From Pseudobacter sp051955275 (GTDB lineage Bacteria; Bacteroidota; Bacteroidia; Chitinophagales; Chitinophagaceae): a stretch of DNA of 64,000 nucleotides. Under the pieces are notes generated by a model that saw only the letters and a program-made list of their open reading frames with translations, searched no databases and was not told the origin of the DNA. This document shows positions 44,075 through 52,767 of this stretch, piece after piece; the first letter of the stretch is position 1; every line of letters starts with the position of its first letter. Both the position numbers and the translations under genes were made by a program. The DNA lies in the NCBI RefSeq assembly GCF_051955275.1, contig NZ_JBQCGW010000293.1, forward strand, positions 1 to 64,000, in the 5' to 3' direction.

Positions 44075-44986
44075 GGCCTCCGGCCTCACCGCCAGCAGCC
44101 TGTCTGAAAATTCTTTATTCAGATTTCTTGAAACCGGCAGTCGTTCTTCACTGCCGGTTATTTTTATTTTATAACCCTGAGCATTGCCTTCAACCGATTC
44201 TATCTTGTCGAGATTGATGATATAGGTGCGATGGCATCGGAAGAACATGGTATGATCCTGCAACGCCTCTTCCACTTTTTTCATGGTGCTGCGGATGATG
44301 GTATAGTTCAGCCTTCCGTTCTTCTCGAAGAATACTTTCACATAATTGCTGGCAGATTCCAGGTAAACAAGATGATTGTCTTCTACCGAAAGCTTCTCAT
44401 TGCTGTTGTCTCCTGCAAAGGTGATCAGTTGTGGCGCAGGGGTGGAGGCGGTTTCTGTGATTTCCACTTTTTTCTTGTCTTCCAGTTTTTCCTGAAGCAG
44501 TGCAGCTTCCTTCCGGAACTGGCGCAGCCAGATATTCTGCCTGTATAATGTGAAAATGGCAATTGGTAACAGGCCTACCAGGCAGGTGATGAATTGAGCC
44601 CGCCAGAAATTGGTCCAGTTGAATTGTGCTCCGAACAGCACCCGGAATAGTAAGGAGTTGGCTACACCGATGCAGAACAAAACCACCAGCACATTGAATA
44701 TCTGCTTCCCGGTCGTCCAGTTACTTTCTTTGAAGTAATCAGGAAAAAATATCGGTAAGAGCGAATCCAGTAAAAATATACAAACAAACGTAACGAGTCC
44801 GAATACGGCACAGTTGAACCAGATAACCTGTTCAGGTAAAACATTCATATTGAATGGACGGAACACCAGCAGGAAGAGGAAGACGAATATGCCGAAATCC
44901 CTGGAGATCCGGATACTGCACCCCAGCGAGGTATCATGGGGAAACGGCTGTTTGAGGAAGTTCATGATCTCTGATTGCTTTGCCAT
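44066..44986 (-). CDS. Membrane-anchored LytTR DNA-binding regulator
   Basis: A 306-residue protein with four hydrophobic segments between about residues 30 and 150 (IFVFLFLLVFRP; FNCAVFGLVTFVCIFLL; IFNVLVVLFCIGVAN; FITCLVGLLPIAIFTLY), a coiled stretch rich in Lys and Glu (FRKEAALLQEKLEDKKK), and a LytTR domain at about 205-300 (LVYLESASNYVKVFFEK, MFFRCHRTYIINLDKIESVEG, RLPVSRNLNKEF). There is no receiver or kinase domain, so the membrane part probably senses the signal directly. It is the last gene of the minus-strand TonB receptor/TPR operon (49 bases after the TPR gene). Confidence 0.88.
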   Translation of the reverse strand: MAKQSEIMNFLKQPFPHDTSLGCSIRISRDFGIFVFLFLLVFRPFNMNVLPEQVIWFNCAVFGLVTFVCIFLLDSLLPIFFPDYFKESNWTTGKQIFNVLVVLFCIGVANSLLFRVLFGAQFNWTNFWRAQFITCLVGLLPIAIFTLYRQNIWLRQFRKEAALLQEKLEDKKKVEITETASTPAPQLITFAGDNSNEKLSVEDNHLVYLESASNYVKVFFEKNGRLNYTIIRSTMKKVEEALQDHTMFFRCHRTYIINLDKIESVEGNAQGYKIKITGSEERLPVSRNLNKEFSDRLLAVRPEALS

Positions 44987-45035
44987 AGGTTGCCAGCTGC
45001 TGCCCTTTGATAACAGCGGCTGGCAACAAAGATTA

Positions 45036-45686
45036 TTATTTTTTCAATTGGGCCAGCAGTTTTTGCGCTTCCGTATTACCCCAGTTGGGAGCGATGCTGG
45101 TGGCGGGTTTAAATTCCCTGAAACGGTTGATCGCTTCTTCCAGTATGGGCAAAGCTGCTTCCGGTCCGCCACCCAGCATGGCCGGGGTATACAGTTTGGT
45201 TCTGGCTTCCACATAGTAAGGCCTTGGATTGGCGGCGTCCTGCTGTTTGGCTTTGGCCAGCCATTCTGCTGATGAAGCACTCAGTTCCCTCCAGCGGTTT
45301 GCAGGATCAACCAGTATACGGGTATTGGTGATCATCGCACGAAGGGTGCTGATCTCAGAATTGGAGGGATTAAGTTTATCAGCCTTGTCAAGAAAGGCAT
45401 CAGCCTTGTCGGCCAGTACATCCACCTGGCTCTTATCCTTTACCTGGAAGGCCAGCACTGCATAGCAAAACCCGGCATAATACTGAGGCTCCCACTGTGA
45501 AGCTGCTGCATTGGCAATGCGCTCAAAAGCATTTCCCAGCTGCTGGTAGCTTTGAAAATCTTTAGCCGTGTCCATCATGCTGAGATGTGTTTCCATTATT
45601 TTGATGAATGCCGGATCAGGTGTTTGCTGAGCTTGCCCGTTAATGTAAGTGATGATGAAGATAACAGCAAAAAAAATGCGTTTCAT
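45036..45686 (-). CDS. Secreted TPR-like protein
   Basis: A 216-residue protein with a signal peptide (MKRIFFAVIFIITYINGQAQ). The mature part is all helix and reads as degenerate tetratricopeptide units: YQQLGNAFERIANAAASQWEPQYYAGFCYAVLAF, LADKADAFLDKADKLNPSNSEISTLRAMI, LAKAKQQDAANPRPYYVEARTKLY, and a final ALPILEEAINRFREFKP with GNTEAQKLLAQL. Such proteins are periplasmic scaffolds or partners. It lies 27 bases after the TonB-dependent receptor gene and before a membrane LytTR regulator gene, a recurrent Bacteroidota trio. Function otherwise unknown. Confidence 0.8.
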   Translation of the reverse strand: MKRIFFAVIFIITYINGQAQQTPDPAFIKIMETHLSMMDTAKDFQSYQQLGNAFERIANAAASQWEPQYYAGFCYAVLAFQVKDKSQVDVLADKADAFLDKADKLNPSNSEISTLRAMITNTRILVDPANRWRELSASSAEWLAKAKQQDAANPRPYYVEARTKLYTPAMLGGGPEAALPILEEAINRFREFKPATSIAPNWGNTEAQKLLAQLKK

Positions 45687-45713
45687 GTTATGTGTTTTAA
45701 AGTAATGAATGAA

Positions 45714-47906
45714 TCAGTTGTCGATGATCTCCCTTCTTCTGTCATTCCCGATAGTCAGGTAGGCACCTATGAATACGAAGCGCTTTGCCATGGGAGTGAT
45801 GGCTTCTCCGCGATAGAGCCCCGCATTGTTGGGCTTTGAAGCATAATGATAGCCGAACACCTGGTTGTTGCCGATCACGTTGTTTAGGTTGAAGATGAAT
45901 ACGGTATTGGCTTTCCCGATCTCACAGAGATAGTTTACCTGGAATCCCAGGTTGTGGTAATCGATGGTCCTGTCTGACAAAAAATCCTTAACAGGTTTGT
46001 TGGGATTATAATAGGGCCTGCCTGATGCATAGGAATAGGTGACGGAAATATTGGTAGCTATCGGAGTGATGAACTGTTTCATCACAAGGTTGAATGTGTG
46101 TTTCGCCGCAAATGTAGGTGTGGCCTCCAGCGGATAGTCCTGAAATTGTCTTTTGGTATCGAGGAAGGAATAAGAGATCCAGTAGTCGAAGCCCGGGAAT
46201 AATTTTTTGTCCCTCCAGAAAAGCTCCAATCCTTTCGCATAACCATTGCCGGTATTACTGAGTATGGATGGCTGATTGAAAGGGAAACGGATGAGCTGCT
46301 CATATTTCTTATAGAACAACTCTGCACGGATGGTCCTGTTATTGGCGATCCGCTCATAATTGAAAATATAATGGGTGGCTTTGCTGAATTGCAGATCCGT
46401 TTTCCGGAAAAGATAACTGGTCTCTGGTTTCTGGAAATATTTTCCATACGCCAGGCTCACCTGTCCTGCTTTACGGAGTTTCCAGGCAAAGGACAACCTT
46501 GGTGAAAGAGAACCCCTTTGCAGCAGGCTGCTGTATTCATACCGGATACCGGGTTTTGCAAGCAGGGAAGGAGTAATGTAGATATCGCTTTCTGAAAAGA
46601 TGGAAATGAAATTGTCGGTCCTGTTGATGAAAGGGATGCTGTCCCTTGCTTCGATCTTATCCACAATGCGCAGGAATTCAAAACCATTATGCCATTTACT
46701 CAGGCTGCCGAACAGCCTGGTAAAAACGGAACGGGCCTGCATAGTGTTATTGGAAATACGCGGGCGAAAATTAAATATCGTGTCGGAGCTGGTGGATGTG
46801 CTCAAATCGATACGGTCCTTGTTATAGCTGAAACCTGCTCCGTAATTGAGTTTCCAGTTGTCGTTCAGGTTTCCGGAATAAGTGAGGATGGTGAATATAT
46901 TCTGTCCTTTCAGGTTGAATTGATCATTGGCTTTTTCTGCTTCTATGGAGGGGCGGTCGAAGCCGATCAGGTTTTGTGTGGCATAGCCATAATATTTGAA
47001 CATGCCTTTCCGGGATTTCAGCCTGCCATACATTTCCCCATTGATGATCTCGGGTGGTTTACTGTAATGCGGCTTTTGAGGTACCACAGCATAGTAAGGC
47101 TGCATATTGTTGTAGTTGATGGAAAAGCCCGCGCTCGCTTTTTTCTCCTTCAGCAATTGTTGCCGGGTGAGGCTGAGCTGCGCAGAAGAAATGATCATAT
47201 TGGTTTCGGAGCGGGTAGGCAGGTCATGGGTTTCGAGGGTTAGGGCAGAGCTCATGGCTTGTCCGAACTGCGCGGAATAACCGCCGCTGCTGAAATGTGT
47301 GCCTTTGAAAATAAGCGGAGAGAAGCGGCCTCGTTGCGCGATATCCGGTACGCTGCTGTAAAAAGGATTGGTCACCATCATGCCGTCTATGAATACTTTC
47401 GTCTCTGCCCCTGTACCTCCGCGTACGAACAGTCCTTCGGATTCTCCTATCTGCTGTGCACCGGGCAGGGTGCGCAGCGCCGCTACAATATCCGCCTGCT
47501 GACCCGCAGTAGTAACAATATCCAATGGTTTGAGCACAGTATTCCTTCGTTGGTTGCTGGCCTCAAAGCTGCCCGCAGAAACGGTAACCGCCTGCATTTC
47601 GTTCACCTCCTCCTTCAGCAGGAACTCTATGGAAAGCTGACTGCCTGTCAGGTGGATTTCTTTCTCCAACTTTTTATAACCGATCAGGCTGACTGAAAGA
47701 TTGAAATGGCCGGTATCCGGACAGGAAAAAGAGAAACTTCCATCTTTAGAAGAAGTGCTTCCGTACCAGGTCCCTTCCAGGGTAATGCTGGCGCCTTCCA
47801 GTGGTTTTTTCCCGTTGGTGCGGACCAGACCTGAAATAATGGTCTGGGCATTTAGGCCGAGGGCGAAGAGGAGCAGAAAAACAAGGCAGGTAGCTTTGGA
47901 ACGCAT
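45714..47906 (-). CDS. TonB-dependent receptor with carboxypeptidase-like N-terminal domain
   Basis: A 730-residue outer-membrane protein; ATG 47906 is chosen since it begins a clean signal peptide (KATCLVFLLLFALGLNAQ), whereas the longer frame adds 68 unlikely residues. It continues with a CarboxypepD_reg-like domain (about 22-105, GLVRTNGKKPLEGASITLEG), a plug (about 110-215, LPGAQQIGESEGLFVRGGTGAETKVFIDGMMVTNP) and a short barrel, ending with YHYASKPNNAG and the AYLTIGNDRR strand. It lacks the SusC-type plug signature and a SusD partner, so it is more likely an iron-complex, vitamin or peptide receptor. It is co-directional with the TPR and LytTR genes. Confidence 0.9.
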   Translation of the reverse strand: MRSKATCLVFLLLFALGLNAQTIISGLVRTNGKKPLEGASITLEGTWYGSTSSKDGSFSFSCPDTGHFNLSVSLIGYKKLEKEIHLTGSQLSIEFLLKEEVNEMQAVTVSAGSFEASNQRRNTVLKPLDIVTTAGQQADIVAALRTLPGAQQIGESEGLFVRGGTGAETKVFIDGMMVTNPFYSSVPDIAQRGRFSPLIFKGTHFSSGGYSAQFGQAMSSALTLETHDLPTRSETNMIISSAQLSLTRQQLLKEKKASAGFSINYNNMQPYYAVVPQKPHYSKPPEIINGEMYGRLKSRKGMFKYYGYATQNLIGFDRPSIEAEKANDQFNLKGQNIFTILTYSGNLNDNWKLNYGAGFSYNKDRIDLSTSTSSDTIFNFRPRISNNTMQARSVFTRLFGSLSKWHNGFEFLRIVDKIEARDSIPFINRTDNFISIFSESDIYITPSLLAKPGIRYEYSSLLQRGSLSPRLSFAWKLRKAGQVSLAYGKYFQKPETSYLFRKTDLQFSKATHYIFNYERIANNRTIRAELFYKKYEQLIRFPFNQPSILSNTGNGYAKGLELFWRDKKLFPGFDYWISYSFLDTKRQFQDYPLEATPTFAAKHTFNLVMKQFITPIATNISVTYSYASGRPYYNPNKPVKDFLSDRTIDYHNLGFQVNYLCEIGKANTVFIFNLNNVIGNNQVFGYHYASKPNNAGLYRGEAITPMAKRFVFIGAYLTIGNDRRREIIDN

Positions 47907-48104
47907 CGTTTCTTTTTTCACAAAGCTATCCCAGGAAGGAGGGGGCTTCCAAATGAAGGGGCCGTTCTGCCTGCATTCCGGGATGAAATGCGGGGTCAGG
48001 GATGGAATGCAAAGTCCTGGGACGAACGGCTGGCCGCGGTTGGGGAAATGCCTGTTGCATTTCTCTTTTACCTGTATTATCTTGACTACAGAAAAACCAA
48101 CAAC

Positions 48105-49073
48105 ATGCAAAAGCCCCGGTTTTATCGTTTCATGCTGCTTTGCTGTTTCCTTCTGACCTTAACTTTCTCCCATGCACAGGACCCAGCCCCGGATACGGTA
48201 AAGACCGGCATTTATATCACCAGCATCCATAATATCGATTTCAAGGACAAGGAATTTGCCGTCAATTTCTGGCTATGGCTCAAGTACAAACGAAAGGAAT
48301 TCGATTTCTATAACAACCTGGAAGTGCCTGCCGCTAAGTCAGTCAATAAATCCTACGTTACGATCGACAGTTCCGACGGGAAGATTTATATGCTCATGAA
48401 ACTGGAATGCGTAATGAAAGACTCCTGGAAGATCACCAATTTCCCTTTCGATCAGCAGAAACTCCGGATCAATATCGAGAACTCACAATACGATTCCCGC
48501 TCGCTTGTGTTTCAGCCAGACACGGTGGGCAACCATTACGATCCCCGCTTTGCACTCAGCGGATGGAAGATCGACAGCTGTGTGATCAGCAGCGGCATCA
48601 AAGCCTATGAAACGGCCTTTGGTGATGAGAGCTTTGAAAAGCCACATACAGAATACAGCACTTTCAAGACCCGCCTCAGCATTCATCGCGATGCCATGGG
48701 CCTCTTCTGGAAACTGTTCCTGGGTATGTACATCGCCTGCATGATCGCTTTTGTATGTTTCTTTATCCACTCGGATGGTATCGATTCCCGCTTTGGACTA
48801 AGCGTAGGTGCGCTCTTTGCCGTGATCGGAAATAAATATATCATCGATTCCTCCCTCCCGGAATCTGCCTCCTTCACCCTGGTGGACTCCCTGCACGGGC
48901 TGACACTCTGCTTCATTCTCTGTACCATTACTGCAACAGCGTGGTCGCTTAAACTGATCAAGAGCGGGCAGGCGCTGAAAGCGGCTACACTTGACAGGGT
49001 GATGGCAGCCATACTGCTCAGCCTTTATATCATCCTTAATATTTATTTTATCAGCACAGCCAGCACCGGTTAA
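48105..49073 (+). CDS. Pentameric ligand-gated ion channel (Cys-loop-like) homologue
   Basis: A 322-residue protein; ATG 48105 starts a signal peptide (FMLLCCFLLTLTFSHAQ). The extracytoplasmic beta domain (about 28-198) carries the superfamily's most conserved loop, NFPFDQQKLRINIENSQYDS, with FPFDQQ at 113-118, and WKIDSC further on. Four membrane helices follow in the canonical arrangement: M1 about 201-222, M2 about 227-247 (SRFGLSVGALFAVIGNKYII), M3 about 256-282, and M4 about 298-317. Like other bacterial members it lacks the Cys-loop disulphide. It should form a pentameric channel in the inner membrane opened by a periplasmic ligand; the ligand and ion selectivity are unknown. It stands alone, divergent from the TonB receptor gene. 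Confidence 0.8.
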   Translation: MQKPRFYRFMLLCCFLLTLTFSHAQDPAPDTVKTGIYITSIHNIDFKDKEFAVNFWLWLKYKRKEFDFYNNLEVPAAKSVNKSYVTIDSSDGKIYMLMKLECVMKDSWKITNFPFDQQKLRINIENSQYDSRSLVFQPDTVGNHYDPRFALSGWKIDSCVISSGIKAYETAFGDESFEKPHTEYSTFKTRLSIHRDAMGLFWKLFLGMYIACMIAFVCFFIHSDGIDSRFGLSVGALFAVIGNKYIIDSSLPESASFTLVDSLHGLTLCFILCTITATAWSLKLIKSGQALKAATLDRVMAAILLSLYIILNIYFISTASTG

Positions 49074-49239
49074 GCAAGCGACAGGAAAAAATTGTATTTT
49101 GCCCGCAGACTTATGAATAATAAGTTTTCAGCCGGGTAAACACCTGATTGTCCCCCTCACAACAGACCCAAAATAGCTGATCAATAAAATATATAACCTC
49201 TGCCATTACTGTTTTTCAGTAACAAATTATCGTATAAGA

Positions 49240-51111
49240 ATGAGTTATATCAAGCCTTGCCCGGGTTGCGGAAAGCCCATCGGTTTTCTCACAGCTAAGC
49301 CTGCTTACCGTAGCTGTGATTGCGGAAAAGTGATCAGGCAGGATGAATACGGACAACTGACCCAAACCAAAGAGTCGGCAGTTGATCTGTTTGCTGAGAT
49401 CATACAACCCGGTACCACCGGCGTTTTCAACGAAAGGGGATTTGTGGTAAAGGGCAGGCTGCGACTGCGTTTTGATCAAACAGTATTGAATTACTGGGAT
49501 GTCAGTTTCGGTAAAGACAATGATTGCTGGCTGATGGAAGCTTATGGCATGTATGGCATCCTCAAAAGAAATGATGATACAAAAATCCCTTTCGATGGAG
49601 CACTGGTCAATCTTACTGTTGGAGCTGTGGCGGCAAATGGGGAAAAAGAGTGGATCCTTGAATCGAAGGATAAGATCTTCGAAATATCATTTGAAGGGGA
49701 AGTTAAATCTAACGGATACCGCAAGCATGCAAATATTTATGGAATGGCATCTGCCAAAGGAGATAAACTGCTTGTGATGGAATGGCAGAACAATCAATAT
49801 GAAGTGTATGAAGTTCTTTTCACTTCTTTTGCTGAATTACAACTGCAACAACTGAGACAGCCTGTATATTCCCCAGAAAAATTTCAATGCACAGAGTGCA
49901 AAGCGCTCATCACCGTACAACACTTTCCTTATGCTGGTTCCGTGGCATGTACCAACTGCAGCCAGGTGTATGTTTACAAATACCCTCATGGTTTTGCTAA
50001 AGAAAAAAAATTGAAACGGGCAATGCACCCGGCTATTCCTTTAGGAGCCGAAGGTGAATTGAAAGGGAGCTGTTATAAGGTATTGGGTTACGCTGAGAAA
50101 ACCGGAAAAGGAAATACAGATTTGCGCTGGCAGGAGTATGGTTTGTATAATTCGCAGGAAGGTTTTGCTTTTCTACGGGAAGATGACGGGCACTGGAGCT
50201 ATCTGCGGAAACATCTGGAGACTCCCGTTCTGCTGGACCGGGCGCAAGAGAATTGTACATTCAAAAAAGAAACTTTCCTTTTATTCAGAAGATACCGCGC
50301 CAGCGTAACTGCAGCAGCAGGGGAATTTCCCGGTAATTTTTTTGATGATTCACAGGCCACTGTCCGGGAATATATTTCCCCGCCCGAAATGTGGATTCGG
50401 GATGAGAATTTCAATGAAGGCATCTCCTGGTATCATGCACAACACCTGAGCCAGGCGGAAATACAAAACTCCTTCGGGCTGGATACCAGGTCTTCCCAAG
50501 CTGGAGTAGGTGCCTTGCAACCAACAGGTTACCTGAACAGGTACAAAGTAATCATAGCAACTGCTGTTTGTGTTACCTTGCTGATCCTTCTGCATAACCT
50601 GATCGGAGGCAACAAAGAAGAAAAACTATTGCTGGAAAAAAAATATGCGCTTGCTGACTCCCTGGGCCAAACTTTTAATATGGGGCCATTCGAGCTTACA
50701 AAATTCAGCAGTAATATGGAACTGGATTTCTATGCACAAGTACAGAACAGCTGGTTTAAATTGAATGCAACCCTGGTAAATATGGAAACCGGCAAAGAAA
50801 TCTCCCTTGAAAAAGGAGTGGAATATTATGAAGGAAAAGAAGGGGCTGAACGATGGTCCGAAGGCTCAAGGCGGGATCAGATATATTTCACAGCTATACC
50901 CCCAGGTACGTACATGCTGAATATAAAGACCACCCGGCCGGCAACTGCTGCCTTGAATGATTTTGAACTGAAAGTGATGTATGATATTCCCAATGGCGTG
51001 AATATCTGGTGGGCAGTAACCTTATTCCTGTTATATCCTGTTTTCCGCCTGCTCAAAGATTTCTTCCTGGAAACCAGAAGATGGAACAACAATCCTTTGT
51101 CTCAACATTAA
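49240..51111 (+). CDS. DUF4178 zinc-ribbon membrane protein
   Basis: A 623-residue protein. It begins with a Cys cluster, CPGCGKPIGF...RSCDCGKVI, resembling a zinc ribbon, then a DUF4178-like beta domain (about 50-200: VVKGRLRLRF, YWDVSFGKDNDCWLMEAYG). A second zinc ribbon (CTECKALITV...VACTNCSQV) is at about 221-246, and a second DUF4178 unit follows (about 260-400: GSCYKVLGYAEKTG, RWQEYGLYN). Two membrane segments are at about 433-453 (YKVIIATAVCVTLLILLHNL) and 589-610 (IWWAVTLFLLYPVFRLL), enclosing a soluble beta domain. DUF4178 proteins have no established function. A small membrane-protein gene follows nine bases after the stop. Confidence 0.75.
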   Translation: MSYIKPCPGCGKPIGFLTAKPAYRSCDCGKVIRQDEYGQLTQTKESAVDLFAEIIQPGTTGVFNERGFVVKGRLRLRFDQTVLNYWDVSFGKDNDCWLMEAYGMYGILKRNDDTKIPFDGALVNLTVGAVAANGEKEWILESKDKIFEISFEGEVKSNGYRKHANIYGMASAKGDKLLVMEWQNNQYEVYEVLFTSFAELQLQQLRQPVYSPEKFQCTECKALITVQHFPYAGSVACTNCSQVYVYKYPHGFAKEKKLKRAMHPAIPLGAEGELKGSCYKVLGYAEKTGKGNTDLRWQEYGLYNSQEGFAFLREDDGHWSYLRKHLETPVLLDRAQENCTFKKETFLLFRRYRASVTAAAGEFPGNFFDDSQATVREYISPPEMWIRDENFNEGISWYHAQHLSQAEIQNSFGLDTRSSQAGVGALQPTGYLNRYKVIIATAVCVTLLILLHNLIGGNKEEKLLLEKKYALADSLGQTFNMGPFELTKFSSNMELDFYAQVQNSWFKLNATLVNMETGKEISLEKGVEYYEGKEGAERWSEGSRRDQIYFTAIPPGTYMLNIKTTRPATAALNDFELKVMYDIPNGVNIWWAVTLFLLYPVFRLLKDFFLETRRWNNNPLSQH

Positions 51112-51120
51112 AAAGAAACC

Positions 51121-51294
51121 ATGTCCATTAATATTTTCAATAATAACTCCCCCTATTTTCAGTACAGATGGTTTATCATCATGTTCCTGGTGGTAGCATC
51201 GGTGATGGTATTTCATGATTTGACCGGAAGAAGAATGTTTGCCTTCTCAGAGCAGCAGCATTGGAGCGCAAAAGGCCCGGAGCATCATAAATGA
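51121..51294 (+). CDS. Small single-span membrane protein (57 residues)
   Basis: An ATG-to-TGA frame of 57 codons encoding MSINIFNNNSPYFQYR, one hydrophobic segment WFIIMFLVVASVMVF at about 17-31, and a polar tail with HDLTGRRMFAF. The positive-outside-hydrophobic layout and nine-base distance from the DUF4178 gene support real co-translated expression. Too short for a family call; it could be an accessory subunit of the DUF4178 membrane protein. Confidence 0.6.
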   Translation: MSINIFNNNSPYFQYRWFIIMFLVVASVMVFHDLTGRRMFAFSEQQHWSAKGPEHHK

Positions 51295-51451
51295 CCGGGA
51301 AAGAACACGGAACAATTCCGCAGACCACGCACTATATTTTGTACGGATTTATCTGAAAGATCCCGCACTGCGATTTCAAAAGGAACAGTGAATTGAAAAG
51401 CGCGTAAATTACAGCCAGACCATTATATTGATCATTCCCAAATTGTAACCA

Positions 51452-52759
51452 TTGAGCCTTGACCTGACTGAAGAACAAATACTGAAGCTTGCGCCTGATG
51501 CAGGTTCCATAAAATCGGGTAAGGAACTTTCCAACCCGGCAAAATGGGTGAGCAAGGGCGCGAACAGAAGAGCCCTCTGGGGCGAATGCCAGGGTAGTGG
51601 CAGCAAGCCTTACCAGACACAGATCGATACAGCCAATATTGCATTCAAATGCAGTTGCCCCAGCAGGAAATTCCCCTGCAAACACGGGCTTGGCCTCCTC
51701 CTTCTTTACTCAAAACAACCCTCCAGTTTTACCACCACCGAAGAGCCGGAATGGGTAAGCTCCTGGTTGGCTAAAAGAGAAGAAAAACAGGATAAACAAA
51801 CAGAGAAAAAAGATAAACCTGTTGACGAAGCAGCACAAGCCAAACGTCTTCAGGCCCGCGAACAGAAAGTTGCCGATGGTATCAGCGATCTTCGGTTATG
51901 GATCAGCGATATCATCCGGAATGGCATCATCAGTATGCCCGAAAAAGGAAGCGCCTGGTTTGAACAGATGGCCAAACGAATGGTGGATGCACAGGCCCCA
52001 GGCCTCGCCACCTGGCTGCGCAACCTCAGCGATACCCCCTTCTATGCCGAAGGATGGCAATCAGGTTTCATGGATCAGCTACTGCAACTTTATTTACTTA
52101 TCGAAGGGTATACCAATAGTGAAACACAGGACTCCGCCCTGTTGCAGGACCTGCGCTCCGGTATCGGCTTCGCCCAGAAACAGGAAGAGCTGAAAGATCA
52201 GCCAGGCATTACAGACGACTGGCTGGTGCTGGCCAAACAGGTAACCGAACGCGATAATATAACCACGGAAAGATGCTGGCTATACGGCACCAATACCAAT
52301 CAATATGCACTGGTACTCCAGTTCACGGCACGTGGTCAACTGAATCAGCTGATCCTTACACCGGGACTGTTCATCAATGCGGAACTGGTGTTCTTTCCAT
52401 CTGTGCTTCCGTTGCGCGCACTGATCAAACAACAGTACAAGGCCGGCACATATAAATCCTACACAGGACTGAATAACTGGGAAGAGGTTACGGCCGCCGA
52501 AACAGCCGCCTTTGCCAGCATTCCATTCCGCTCAGAAAGGCCTTATATAGTTCGCCAGCTAAGCCCCGTGCAATACAAAGAACAATGGTGGCTGCAAGAC
52601 AGTAATGGCGCAGTAATGCAGATGAAGGAATCGCAGCGATATATCTGGAAATTATTATCCGTGAGTGGCGGCGAACCGCTCGATGCTGCCCTCATAGGGA
52701 AAGAAGACCGCTACGAAGTAGTAGGTGTCTGGAGTAATGGAGAATACATCATCCTATAA
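51452..52759 (+). CDS. SWIM zinc-finger protein
   Basis: A 435-residue cytosolic protein. The N-terminal part matches SWIM-domain proteins: LDLTEEQILKLAPDAGSIKSGKELSNPAKW, then the zinc finger FKCSCPSRKFPCKHGLGLLLL (CxC...CxH, about residues 68-80). A Lys/Glu-rich linker (REEKQDKQTEKKDKP) leads to a helical region and a beta-rich C terminus with no recognised family. A TTG start is used because no in-frame ATG is near and the fold begins immediately. SWIM fingers bind nucleic acids or proteins. It is the first gene of a five-gene run (eight bases to the next) with DUF5691, MoxR ATPase, DUF5682 and VWA proteins. Confidence 0.85.
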   Translation: MSLDLTEEQILKLAPDAGSIKSGKELSNPAKWVSKGANRRALWGECQGSGSKPYQTQIDTANIAFKCSCPSRKFPCKHGLGLLLLYSKQPSSFTTTEEPEWVSSWLAKREEKQDKQTEKKDKPVDEAAQAKRLQAREQKVADGISDLRLWISDIIRNGIISMPEKGSAWFEQMAKRMVDAQAPGLATWLRNLSDTPFYAEGWQSGFMDQLLQLYLLIEGYTNSETQDSALLQDLRSGIGFAQKQEELKDQPGITDDWLVLAKQVTERDNITTERCWLYGTNTNQYALVLQFTARGQLNQLILTPGLFINAELVFFPSVLPLRALIKQQYKAGTYKSYTGLNNWEEVTAAETAAFASIPFRSERPYIVRQLSPVQYKEQWWLQDSNGAVMQMKESQRYIWKLLSVSGGEPLDAALIGKEDRYEVVGVWSNGEYIIL

Positions 52760-52767
52760 ATTATGAC

